Assembly: GCA_009773205.1 (NCBI GenBank)
Contig: WPAE01000016.1
Location: 1 to 64,000, forward strand
DNA: 64,000 bases
From: Ignavibacteria bacterium
GTDB taxonomy: Bacteria > Bacteroidota > Ignavibacteria > Ignavibacteriales > Melioribacteraceae
Direction of reading: 5' to 3'
Part shown: positions 30,557 to 40,386 of the stretch, in pieces
Layout of the letters: every line of letters starts with the position of its first letter
Position numbering within the stretch: position 1 is the first letter of the stretch
Made by a program: the position numbers and the translations under genes
Notes under the pieces: generated by a model
What the model was told of the DNA's origin: nothing
The model's database searches: none
What the model saw: only the letters and a program-made list of their open reading frames with translations

Positions 30557-30756
30557 GCCTGTAGCTTGCAGGTTAGCGAGAGAATTAGTTTCTGGCAATG
30601 TTGCAAATATGTTTCTCGCAGTTGCGCAAAAAATGCTTAAATAAAATCTTTTCTTTGCGTTCTTGGTCCTTAGCAAGAATATGTTTCTTGTAAAACAAAC
30701 GATTTTCATTCTCAAACTCAATTTTGCTATTTTTCAACAGTTATTAAAAGAGATTT

Positions 30757-31443
30757 ATGACAGACAAAAAATTAGCGGTTGTTGCGGTAAGCGGCGGAAT
30801 GGATAGCTGTGTTACTGCTGCAATTGCAAATCAAAATTACAATTTGGCTTTTATTCATATTAACTATGGGCAGCGTACCCAAGAACGTGAGTTGAAATCA
30901 TTTTACGAAATTGCTGCTTTCTACAATGCAGAAAAGAGATTAGTGATTGACCTTGCACATTTTGCAAAGATTGGCGGCTCATCGCTTACTGATAATACGA
31001 TTGAAATTACAAAAGCAGATTTGAACAATACAGAAATACCAAGTTCTTACGTTCCCTTTAGAAATGCGAACATTTTAAGTTCATGCACAAGCTGGGCAGA
31101 AGTTATTGGCGCGTGTGCAATATTTATCGGTGCAGTTTACGAAGATGCGAGCGGTTACCCGGATTGCCGTCCGGAGTTCTTTTCTGCTTACGAAAAAATG
31201 ATTGATCTTGGCACTAAGCCGGAAACTAAAATAAAAATTGAAACACCAATTATTCATTTTTCCAAAGCTGAGATTGTTAAAAAAGGAATTGAACTTGGCG
31301 CGCCGCTTCACTTAACTTGGTCTTGCTACCAAAGTGAAGATGAAGCCTGCGGCGTTTGCGATAGCTGTGCTTTCCGTTTGCGCGGATTTCAGCAAGCCGG
31401 AGTTGAAGACCCGATTCCCTACAAAATAAAACCTAAGTATTGA
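30757..31443 (+). CDS. queC: 7-cyano-7-deazaguanine synthase QueC
   Basis: VAVSGGMDSCVTAAIA; SYVPFRNANILSSCTSWAEVIGA; TWSCYQSEDEACGVCDSCAFRLRGFQQAG. Confidence 0.95.
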   Translation: MTDKKLAVVAVSGGMDSCVTAAIANQNYNLAFIHINYGQRTQERELKSFYEIAAFYNAEKRLVIDLAHFAKIGGSSLTDNTIEITKADLNNTEIPSSYVPFRNANILSSCTSWAEVIGACAIFIGAVYEDASGYPDCRPEFFSAYEKMIDLGTKPETKIKIETPIIHFSKAEIVKKGIELGAPLHLTWSCYQSEDEACGVCDSCAFRLRGFQQAGVEDPIPYKIKPKY

Positions 31444-31510
31444 GCTTGCCCGCCTTTGCGGGTGAAGGACGTAGAACTAAGAGTGAAGAACGTAGAGAGT
31501 AGAACGAAGA

Positions 31511-33091
31511 ATGCAGAGTGAATTAATTACCATAAAAGAAGCTAGTGAATGGATAAGCATTCAATACAAAAAGAATGTTACTCCATCAAATATTTCTTAT
31601 CTAGTGAACTACGGACGGATTACAAAGTTTGGAAGTAATGGCTCAACACTTGTAAGTCGAGAAGAAGTGGCTAAGTATTATGATTCATACTATGGAAATA
31701 GGAAGATAAATTGGAAAGAGAAATTAGGCGAGGATATTGATTGGCATTTGTCGTTTGAACAGTATAAGGAGGCTGAGACAACAAAACATGTACATCGGCT
31801 TCATCCTTATAAGGGGAAATTTATTCCGCAGTTGGTAGAGTATTTTTTGGATGAACACTTTGATGAATTTAAGAAGGCAGTTTATTTCAGAAAGGGAGAC
31901 ATAGTTTTAGATCCATTCTGTGGAAGTGGGACAACGCTTGTTCAAGCAAATGAACTTGGAATAAATGCACTTGGAATTGACATTTCAGTATTTAATTCTT
32001 TGATCAGCAATGTAAAGGTGGGGAAATATGATTTGTTGGATTTGACAAATGAATTAAAAAAGATAAGCAAAAAACTTAACGAGTTTGTTGTTTATTCAAA
32101 TACTATCAAGTTCGAACAAGAGCTGCTTGAAAAACTTTCTGAATTCAACAACGAATTTTTTCCTTCTCCAGCCTTTAAGGTTGAAGTGAAGAATAAAAGG
32201 GTTGATGAAAATAAGTATGGCAGTGAAAAAGAAAAACAGTTCTTGCCTATCTATAAGAAACTTGTTGATGAATATTGGATAGAGCTAAGGCAAGAAAGCG
32301 AGGGAAATTTTATTGACAAGTGGTTTCTAAAACATGTTAGGACTGAGATTGATTTTGTATTCGAACAAATAAAAAAAATTAAAAATCAAAACACTAAGAA
32401 AGCTGCAACTATAATATTAAGTAGGACGATTAGATCTTGCCGAGCAACCACTCATTCAGATTTGGCAACTTTACTTGAACCTGTAACAACAACATATTAT
32501 TGTTCTAAACACGGCAAGATTTGTAAGCCGCTTTTTTCAATACTCGGCTGGTGGGAAAGGTATTCAAAAGACACTATCAAGCGTCTGGCTGAATTTAACA
32601 CATTAAGGACTTCTACATACCAACACTGTTTTACCTCTGATGGAAGAGTTATAGATTTATTTTGTGAATCCGAGAAAGTAAATTCAAACTTTACTGCATT
32701 GCTTAAAAAGCAAAAGATTGCCGGAATTTTTTCAAGTCCGCCTTATGTTGGTTTGATTGATTATCATGAACAACACGCATATGCATACGATTTATTCGGC
32801 TTTAAACGAAAGGATGAATTAGAAATTGGGCCACTAAGCAAAGGACAAGGAAAAGAGGCAAAAGAATCGTATGTAAACGGAATTGCTGATGTATTGATTA
32901 ATTGCAAAAGATTTCTTGCTGATGATTACAATATTCTTCTTGTTGCAAACGATAAATATAATTTATACCCAGCTATTGCAGAAAAAGCTGGAATGAAAAT
33001 AGTACAACAGTACAATCGCCCTGTATTAAACAGAACCGAAAAAGATAAAGGTGCGTATTCGGAAAGCATTTTTCATTTAAAAACAAAATAA
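31511..33091 (+). CDS. DNA methyltransferase (amino-type, modification subunit of an R-M system)
   Basis: DPFCGSGTTLVQANELG (SAM motif I); FSSPPYVGLIDYHEQHAYAYDLFGF (SPPY catalytic motif); N-terminal HTH-like region. Confidence 0.88.
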   Translation: MQSELITIKEASEWISIQYKKNVTPSNISYLVNYGRITKFGSNGSTLVSREEVAKYYDSYYGNRKINWKEKLGEDIDWHLSFEQYKEAETTKHVHRLHPYKGKFIPQLVEYFLDEHFDEFKKAVYFRKGDIVLDPFCGSGTTLVQANELGINALGIDISVFNSLISNVKVGKYDLLDLTNELKKISKKLNEFVVYSNTIKFEQELLEKLSEFNNEFFPSPAFKVEVKNKRVDENKYGSEKEKQFLPIYKKLVDEYWIELRQESEGNFIDKWFLKHVRTEIDFVFEQIKKIKNQNTKKAATIILSRTIRSCRATTHSDLATLLEPVTTTYYCSKHGKICKPLFSILGWWERYSKDTIKRLAEFNTLRTSTYQHCFTSDGRVIDLFCESEKVNSNFTALLKKQKIAGIFSSPPYVGLIDYHEQHAYAYDLFGFKRKDELEIGPLSKGQGKEAKESYVNGIADVLINCKRFLADDYNILLVANDKYNLYPAIAEKAGMKIVQQYNRPVLNRTEKDKGAYSESIFHLKTK

Positions 33092-33103
33092 AGAAATACT
33101 GAA

Positions 33104-33364
33104 ATGGAAAAGTTATTTGCTGTTAATTATAAGCTTAGATATGTAGAAACAAGTGACTGGGGAGCCGAATACATAAAAGCCGAAAATAAAAATCAAGCTC
33201 TTGCAGTTTTTGCTAAATTGAAGAAGATAAAAACAAACAAGTTCAAGAATGCCAATAAGTGGGAATGGGAAGAAGGTGTTTGGACTGGAGAAATTCACAG
33301 TATAAACGTAGTTAAGACAATAACATGTTCTCATTGTAATGGCGCTGGAATTATTCATTTATAG
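33104..33364 (+). CDS. Small protein of unknown function with C-terminal CSHCNGAG, inside R-M cassette
   Basis: 86 aa ORF packed between methyltransferase and endonuclease with 8-12 nt gaps. Confidence 0.7.
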   Translation: MEKLFAVNYKLRYVETSDWGAEYIKAENKNQALAVFAKLKKIKTNKFKNANKWEWEEGVWTGEIHSINVVKTITCSHCNGAGIIHL

Positions 33365-33372
33365 GAAATAGT

Positions 33373-34155
33373 ATGGCATTAACTAAAGAGCAAAGGGAAA
33401 AAATAAAGGTTCTTCTCGTCAGAAAAATTGAGAATAAACTCAAGAAGTATGGAAGAGAAACATCAGCCATGCCATTCTTAGCAAGATTGATTCAAGATAA
33501 TGAGAAAATCGCTTCTTATTCTTTCTTACATTCAATGGCAACAACGCTTGGTATGTCAATATATGAAGAGGTTTCCGTAATATTATGTCAACCATATACC
33601 ACTGAAGTGTTTAGAAATTATGGAATTGGAGGTGTGATTTCTAAATCTCAAAAAATTGTCATAAATAGTATTGTAAATGATTTAATTAACACTAAAGGTC
33701 CCAGCTCAATTTCAAGAGAGATTGAACATATTCTGAAAGCATCTTCATCCGGTGGAACTTTTCAAAAATCAGGAAATATAGCGGGCTTATATTTTCTTAA
33801 AAATGGTATTGAGCATTATTTTGAAATAAAAACCGTGAAGCCCAATAATGATGTTTTTGAAAAAAGTAAATCTAAATTGCTAGAATGGGTCGCAAGAAAA
33901 AGGAAAAATATTAAAGTATTTCTAGTATTTCCTTATAACCCATATCATCCAGAACCATACTCACGATTTACTGAAAATGGATTAATGGATTATGGTAATG
34001 ATTTCTTAGTCGGTAAAGATTACTGGAATTATATTGGAGGGAAAAATACTTTTCCACAATTACTTGAAGTGTTTGACGAAGTTGGGAAAGAATTCAAAGC
34101 AAGACTTCGTAAAAAATTCAAAGAAATTGCAAAACAAAAAATTGATAGCTATTAG
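33373..34155 (+). CDS. Type II restriction endonuclease, TdeIII-like
   Basis: Overall TdeIII/MjaII-like sequence; GLYFLKNGIEHYFEIKTVKPNND (ExK motif). Confidence 0.75.
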   Translation: MALTKEQREKIKVLLVRKIENKLKKYGRETSAMPFLARLIQDNEKIASYSFLHSMATTLGMSIYEEVSVILCQPYTTEVFRNYGIGGVISKSQKIVINSIVNDLINTKGPSSISREIEHILKASSSGGTFQKSGNIAGLYFLKNGIEHYFEIKTVKPNNDVFEKSKSKLLEWVARKRKNIKVFLVFPYNPYHPEPYSRFTENGLMDYGNDFLVGKDYWNYIGGKNTFPQLLEVFDEVGKEFKARLRKKFKEIAKQKIDSY

Positions 34156-34295
34156 TATTATGGAACCACGGCTCATCATGAACATAAAAGAAATTATATA
34201 CCGCGAATTCAAAGTTGATCATGGATAATTACCTTTCACCTTGCTTCCACATTTTTGCTCCAAAGAATTTTTTTTAATTAATTTAGGTAAAGTAT

Positions 34296-34652
34296 ATGCA
34301 AGATAAAACTAAAATATTAGTTACGTTCCCAAATCCAAATCCGGGAAGAGATTACACAATTATTCATTACGCGCCGGAGTTCACTTCTGTTTGTCCTGTT
34401 ACCGGTCAGCCGGATTACGCTACAATTATACTTGAATATGTTGCTGATAAAATTTGCGTAGAATTAAAATCTTACAAGTTCTACTTGCAGTCTTACCGAA
34501 ATGATGGGATCTACTTTGAAGCAGTTACAAACAAAATTGCCAACGATTTAATTAAAGTAATGAAACCGCGTTATTTAAAGATTACGGCTAAATTTAACAC
34601 GCGCGGCGGAATTTCTTCGGATGTAATTGTTGAGCACAAAAAAAGAAAATGA
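34296..34652 (+). CDS. queF: NADPH-dependent 7-cyano-7-deazaguanine reductase QueF
   Basis: APEFTSVCPVTGQPDYATI; CVELKSYKFYLQSYRNDGIYFEAVTNKI. Confidence 0.95.
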   Translation: MQDKTKILVTFPNPNPGRDYTIIHYAPEFTSVCPVTGQPDYATIILEYVADKICVELKSYKFYLQSYRNDGIYFEAVTNKIANDLIKVMKPRYLKITAKFNTRGGISSDVIVEHKKRK

Positions 34653-34787
34653 GGTCATCTCAAAAGTCCAATTGTCATTTCGAGCTTGCCCCATATTTGC
34701 TGGGCGTGGTCGAGAAAAGAAAATTTTCGCTGCATTCACACTTCTACTTTACTCAGTGTGACGCTGAAAATAACTTTTGAGGTAGCC
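34653..34787. repeat. MITE-like element with imperfect terminal inverted repeats
   Basis: ggtcatctcaaaag at left versus reverse complement of right end ggctacctcaaaag (11/14 identical); no ORF. Confidence 0.5.
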
Positions 34788-34849
34788 GATCAACAAATTT
34801 TAACTGACGAATTTCAATGAACTTCTTAAGTGATTAAAAAGGAGAGACT

Positions 34850-36164
34850 ATGGCAAAGATTATAAAACACAGTTGGGCTGAACCATACAAAATTAAAATG
34901 GTTGAGCCGATAAAAGTTACAGACCGTCCTTACAGAGAAAAAGCGGCTAAAGAAGCCGGCTACAATACATTCTTATTAAAAAGCGAAGATGTTTACATAG
35001 ACCTACTTACAGACAGCGGCACAAATGCAATGAGCGATTATCAATGGGCTGGTTTAATGATGGGCGATGAAGCTTACGCCGGGAGCAAAAATTTCTATGC
35101 TCTTTGGGATAATGTAAAGAAGTATTACGGAATGCCATACTTTGTTCCAACGCATCAGGGGCGCGCTGCCGAACACATGATTTCTAAAATTATGATTAAG
35201 CCGGGCGATTACATTCCCGGCAACATGTACTTTACAACTACCCGCGTTCATCAAGAATTAGCCGGCGGAACTTTTGTTGATGTAATTATTGATGAAGCAC
35301 ACGATGCAAAAAACACTCATCCTTTCAAAGGAAACATTGATCCAAACAAATTAGAAGCGCTCATCCATAAAGTTGGCGCAAAGAAAATTCCTTACGTATG
35401 TATGGCTGGTCCGGTAAACATGGCTGGCGGGCAGCCTTTTTCTATGGCTAACCTAAAAGAAATTTCTGCACTTACTAAAAAATATGGAATCAAACTTTGG
35501 TTCGACGCAACACGCGCAACTGAAAACGCATATTTTATCCAACAAAAAGAAAAAGGTTACGAAAAGAAAACAGTTGCTCAGCTTCTAAAAGAAATATGTT
35601 CTTACTTTGATGGAATTTGGGTAAGCGCAAAGAAAGATGGTTTTATAGCAACAAGAAACAAAAAAGTTTTTGAAGAAGCTCGCAACATGGTTGTTATTTA
35701 CGAAGGACTTCATAGCTATGGAGGTTTAGCCGGACGCGATATGGAAGCTATGGCTCGCGGAATTGAAGAAATGGTTAAGCCGGAAAACATTAGTATGCGC
35801 GTTAAGCAGGTTGAGTATTGCGGCAAGCAGCTTGAAAGCTACGGTATTCCGTTGGTTAAACCATACGGCGGACACGCAATTTTTCTTGATGCAAAACAAT
35901 TTTTGTCTCACTTAAAACAAGATTTATTTCCTGCACAATCGCTAGCTTCAGAAATTTATGAAGACAGCGGCGTGCGTGGAATGGAACGCGGTTTGGTTTC
36001 TTCCGGGCGCGATCCTAAAACCGGCGAGCAGCGCTATCCTAAACTTGAACTCGTTCGTTTAACTTTTCCCAGAAGTTTACGACAAGAGAAAGAAAATTAA
36101 AGGATTGAAGATGGTTTACGAGCCGAAGTATTTGAGATTCTTCCAAGCACGTTTTGTAAAGCTA
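34850..36164 (+). pseudogene. Tyrosine phenol-lyase/tryptophanase family gene, C-terminally broken
   Basis: ORF 34850-36100 is clearly a beta-eliminating lyase (NTFLLKSEDVYIDLLTDSGTNAMSD...); the conserved C-terminal end MVYEPKYLRFFQARFVKL* lies just downstream in another frame. Confidence 0.75.
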
Positions 36165-36272
36165 TAATCGCTTACTCACTTTATTATTCTTATCTTCGCA
36201 GAGCCGGACATCTAATTTGTTAGTCCGGCTCTACTTTATGTTTTATTCACAACAAGAAAGAACTTATTTTTT

Positions 36273-38828
36273 ATGTCGCCGCTCAAATTAAAAGAAAATT
36301 TTCTTCTGGATAGAGATAAGCTCTTTCGTGATTTCGAATTAATTAAAGATCCATTTAAATTTTCTGTTAGTTGGAGTCTGCTTGTTGAAGAATATATTTT
36401 TCGTGTATTAAGCGGAGTGAAATTAGATTGCGCGGTAGCTTCTGTTGGAAGTTTTAGCAGAAGAGAGCTTTCACCCTTTTCCGATATTGATTTGATGTTC
36501 ATATTTGAAAACGTGAATGGTAATGAAAAACTTATACAAAACTGCGTTACAAATCTTTGGGATTCTGGGATAGAGGTCTCGCATACTATTCGTGAGTTTT
36601 CAGACATTTCAAAATTTTTAGCAGAAGACCTTGAAGCATTCACTCAATTTTTTGACACACGCTTTATAATTGGAAATGATAAGCTGTATAAAAAATGGAA
36701 CAAGGCAGTTACTTCTTCATTGAATACAGAAGTAAAAAAGAACCTAATAGAAGAATATTTTTTTGATATACGTGAGCGTTATAAAAAGTATGGCGATTCT
36801 GCAAAAGTTCTTGAGCCAAATGTGAAATATACTGCCGGCGGTTTGCGCGATTTACAAGTTATCGAATGGATGTATTGTTTAAAGAACGAAACTCTGTTAA
36901 CTGTTCAAGAAGAGATTACACAATCGGAGCACTTCTTTCACATTCTAAAATCAGATAAGCTGCTAGCAGTTCGTGCTGTTGTAAGACTTAGCGAAGCCTA
37001 CAAAATGGTCTTGAATGCACGCAATCTTCTTCACCTTATTTCCAACCATAAAAACGATAGATTCGAGTTTGAGTACCAAGAAAAAGCTGCAATTCTTCTT
37101 GGTTACTCTGCAGGCAATTGGCATTCTTACATGAAGAAGTATTTCGAATCAACTAACATCATCAAACGTTTTTGCAGAACAATGCGTAAACGATTTGAAG
37201 AAGAAATTACTCCGCCCGTAAGCGATTACCTTACAATTGTGCTTGATGATGATTTTGTTCTTAAGAACAGAAATGTTTGTCTCGCAAGAGAAATTAAACT
37301 TGGCATGAGCGGGATTCTGCGTGCTTTTTATTACCGTGGGTTACAGAATGCTCGCTTTGAAGAAAATCTTCGCTCACAAATTATTGAAGAAGTGTATGAT
37401 CTTGAAGAATACCGTATCCACGAGAATAAGTCTTCTGTTTTCTTCCGCGAGATTTTAAAACTTCCTAGAAATGTTGGCGCACTGTTAATTCTTATGGACG
37501 AGTTGGGAGTTTTAGCTGCATTTTTACCAGAGTTCAAAGACTTGGCAGGATTTTTTCAGCCTGGTGTTTATCATTGTTACACAGCAGACGAGCATACACT
37601 AATTGCACTTGCAAATCTTGAAAAACTTAGCGAAGAAGCTTCTATTTTGGGAAAACTTTTTCAAAGTGTACGTGAAAGAGATATTTTGTTTCTTGCTGTT
37701 TTATTCCATGACATAGCTAAACCGATTAGTGTTTCCGGGCACGAGATAATTGGCAGCGAAATTGCAAACTCTGTAATGGAACGGCTTGGTTATTCTTCTG
37801 AAGAAATCGAGACTGTTCAGTTTTTGGTTCATCATCATTTAACTATGGAACAAATAGCTTTCCGCAGAAACCTTAACGATCCTTCAACCCTTGATAATTT
37901 TGCTCAACTCTTCCCTTCATCGGAACATCTCGATCTTCTTTACTTAGTAACTTATGCGGATCTTTCCGCTGTTTCTCCAGCAGTATGGACACAATGGAAA
38001 AGTGATTTACTGTTTGAGCTTTATAGAAAAACAAAAACGATGTTAGAAGAACGAGTTAGCGGGCAAGAGATGCTCTCAGGCAATCTCAAAGAAATTTTGA
38101 ACGGCTCTGAAGTTTATTGGGAAGACAACATTAAAGATCATATCGAATCTATTGATGATCTTGGTTACTTACATCATTTCTCAGTCGAAGAAATTAATCA
38201 GCACATAGAGGAAATAGAAAAAGGTTTACATGTATCTGTGTTTTTCAAAGAAGATGAAACATTTACGAACATTACAGTAATTACTCGCGATAGAGATGCG
38301 CTGCTTTCGAGATTATGTGGAGCGCTTGCAATAAACGATCTGAACATTCACGATGCAAAAATCTTTACACGCAAAGATGGTATTGTGATAGATAGTTTTA
38401 ATGTAACAGATTTTAGAACTGGAAATAAAGCAGAAACAGAACGTAACAAAAAGATTTCTCACGATTTGGAATTAGCAGTACAGAATGAACTTCAGATTAC
38501 TAAAGAGTTTAACAATATTAAATCCAAATGGTGGCGTATTGAAAACAAACTATTTAAGCGCAAAGGGAAAGTCAAAATTAAGTTTGAAAAACATGACCGT
38601 TATACAATAGTAGATGTTTTTTCTCCCGATAGACTTGGGCTGCTTTATCAAATAACTAAAAAAATAAACGAGCTTGGCTTATCAATTTACTTTGCAAAAA
38701 TTTCTACTAAAGGCGATGATATAATTGATGCATTTTATATTCTGGACCGTTACAGAAAAAAAGTACCAGCAAATCAGTACGAGCTTATTACTCACGAACT
38801 AACACAAACAATTGAAGAAATGTTATAG
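36273..38828 (+). CDS. glnD: [Protein-PII] uridylyltransferase GlnD
   Basis: GSFSRRELSPFSDIDLMFIF nucleotidyltransferase; FHDIAKP HD domain; two C-terminal ACT-like regions. Confidence 0.9.
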   Translation: MSPLKLKENFLLDRDKLFRDFELIKDPFKFSVSWSLLVEEYIFRVLSGVKLDCAVASVGSFSRRELSPFSDIDLMFIFENVNGNEKLIQNCVTNLWDSGIEVSHTIREFSDISKFLAEDLEAFTQFFDTRFIIGNDKLYKKWNKAVTSSLNTEVKKNLIEEYFFDIRERYKKYGDSAKVLEPNVKYTAGGLRDLQVIEWMYCLKNETLLTVQEEITQSEHFFHILKSDKLLAVRAVVRLSEAYKMVLNARNLLHLISNHKNDRFEFEYQEKAAILLGYSAGNWHSYMKKYFESTNIIKRFCRTMRKRFEEEITPPVSDYLTIVLDDDFVLKNRNVCLAREIKLGMSGILRAFYYRGLQNARFEENLRSQIIEEVYDLEEYRIHENKSSVFFREILKLPRNVGALLILMDELGVLAAFLPEFKDLAGFFQPGVYHCYTADEHTLIALANLEKLSEEASILGKLFQSVRERDILFLAVLFHDIAKPISVSGHEIIGSEIANSVMERLGYSSEEIETVQFLVHHHLTMEQIAFRRNLNDPSTLDNFAQLFPSSEHLDLLYLVTYADLSAVSPAVWTQWKSDLLFELYRKTKTMLEERVSGQEMLSGNLKEILNGSEVYWEDNIKDHIESIDDLGYLHHFSVEEINQHIEEIEKGLHVSVFFKEDETFTNITVITRDRDALLSRLCGALAINDLNIHDAKIFTRKDGIVIDSFNVTDFRTGNKAETERNKKISHDLELAVQNELQITKEFNNIKSKWWRIENKLFKRKGKVKIKFEKHDRYTIVDVFSPDRLGLLYQITKKINELGLSIYFAKISTKGDDIIDAFYILDRYRKKVPANQYELITHELTQTIEEML

Positions 38829-38836
38829 GTGTAAAA

Positions 38837-39667
38837 TTGAATTTCATGAACAAAACAAATCCAATCGGTTTTTTTGATTCTGGTATTGGAGGCTTAACTG
38901 TAGTAAAAGCAGTTACAAGTTTATTGCCAAACGAAAACATTGTTTACTTTGGAGATACTGCACGCGTTCCTTACGGCTCTAAATCAAACGATACAGTTAT
39001 TGAATATTCCATTCAAGCTGCAAATTTTTTATTGAGAAAGAACATAAAACTTTTGGTAGTCGCTTGTAATACGGCTTCTTCGGTTGCGCTTACAGAGCTT
39101 CGTAAATTTTTAACTGTGCCGGTAATTGGAATGATTGAACCAGGCGCTAAAATGGCTTTAAGTGACTCCAAGAACAAACATATTGGTGTTATTGGAACGC
39201 GAGCTACTATAAACAACAAAGCTTATGCTTATGAACTAAAAAAACTTAACCCGAAAGTGAAAGTTTTTGAGCAAGCGTGCCCGCTCTTTGTCCCTCTTGC
39301 CGAAGAAGGATGGCTGGACCATAAAGCAACAGAGTTGATTGCCAAAACTTATCTATCTGAAATGAAAGAACTTAAAATTGACAGCTTAATTTTAGGCTGC
39401 ACGCATTACCCAATTCTGAAAGAAGTAATTCAAAAAGTAGTTGGCAAAAGTGTTAAACTTGTTGATAGCGGTTCACCTGCAGCGAGATTAGTAGAAGATT
39501 ACTTAAACGGAAGAGGGTTAAGAAATCAATCTGTGCATCACGGGCAGAGCGAGTTTTACGTAAGCGACTTGCCGGCAAAGTTTAGAGAAGTAGCAGAAAT
39601 ATTTTTAGGAAAGAAAATAGCGCACTTGCATAAAGTTGAATTAGAAGAACTTACCAACGAAAGATGA
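38837..39667 (+). CDS. murI: Glutamate racemase
   Basis: IGFFDSGIGGLTVVKAV; VVACNTASSVAL; LGCTHYPIL. Confidence 0.95.
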   Translation: MNFMNKTNPIGFFDSGIGGLTVVKAVTSLLPNENIVYFGDTARVPYGSKSNDTVIEYSIQAANFLLRKNIKLLVVACNTASSVALTELRKFLTVPVIGMIEPGAKMALSDSKNKHIGVIGTRATINNKAYAYELKKLNPKVKVFEQACPLFVPLAEEGWLDHKATELIAKTYLSEMKELKIDSLILGCTHYPILKEVIQKVVGKSVKLVDSGSPAARLVEDYLNGRGLRNQSVHHGQSEFYVSDLPAKFREVAEIFLGKKIAHLHKVELEELTNER

Positions 39668-39721
39668 GTGTAGAGTGAAGAACGTAGAACGAAGAGTTTA
39701 AACTTCGTTCTTAGCTCTTCG

Positions 39722-40252
39722 TTATATTCTCAATCTGTACATCTGAATGCCACAAATAGTTTTTGCATCGCAAATTTCGTTAGTGCGGATTTTTTCATCA
39801 ATCTCATTAAGCGTTAACTCAACTAATTCAATTCCTTCTTCACCTTCTTCTCTTGCATGATCTCCAAATACTAATCCATTTGCTAAATAAATATGCAAGA
39901 CCTCATTACAGAATCCGGAAGTTGTAATTATTTCTCCCAAACGAGAAATGTTAGAAGCAGAATAACCTGTTTCTTCTTTTAGTTCTCGTGAAGCGCAAAT
40001 TTGCGGTTCTTCGCCTTTATCCAATTTACCTGCCGGCAGTTCGAACAATACTTTTTTATGAGGCCAGCGGAATTGCTTAATCAAAACAATCGTGCCATCA
40101 TCTTTTACCGGAACAATAACAGCGCCGCCGGGATGAATTACTGTTTCGCGGCAGACAGTTTTTTCTTTCCCCTCAAATTTTACTTCATCAACTCTTATAT
40201 CAACTACTTTTCCTTTAAATGGAGTTTCGCTTTTTAGTATTTCGTAATTCAC
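39722..40252 (-). CDS. NUDIX hydrolase, ADP-ribose pyrophosphatase-like
   Basis: GKLDKGEEPQICASRELKEETGYSA Nudix box. Confidence 0.93.
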   Translation of the reverse strand: MNYEILKSETPFKGKVVDIRVDEVKFEGKEKTVCRETVIHPGGAVIVPVKDDGTIVLIKQFRWPHKKVLFELPAGKLDKGEEPQICASRELKEETGYSASNISRLGEIITTSGFCNEVLHIYLANGLVFGDHAREEGEEGIELVELTLNEIDEKIRTNEICDAKTICGIQMYRLRI

Positions 40253-40324
40253 AAAGTACCTTTTCTTGAAAACTAACTACACAAATTTAAGCCCAAATAG
40301 TGCTAAAGAAAAATTTGGTAAATA

Positions 40325-40348
40325 AAAGGCGAGCTAACACTCGCCTTT
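40325..40348 (-). terminator. Intrinsic terminator downstream of glnA
   Basis: aaaggcgag-ctaaca-ctcgccttt. Confidence 0.7.
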
Positions 40349-40386
40349 CCTAAAAGCTAATTGCTAACACCTAAATTCTTAACAAC

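Noticed and set aside
30281-30756. Possible preQ1 riboswitch upstream of queC
   Set aside because: No convincing preQ1 aptamer consensus could be placed next to the queC start; no claim made.
34159-34228. Short peptide ...MNIKEIIYREFKVDHG after the endonuclease
   Set aside because: Too short to assign; may be a gene remnant at the cassette's right border but there is no supporting motif.
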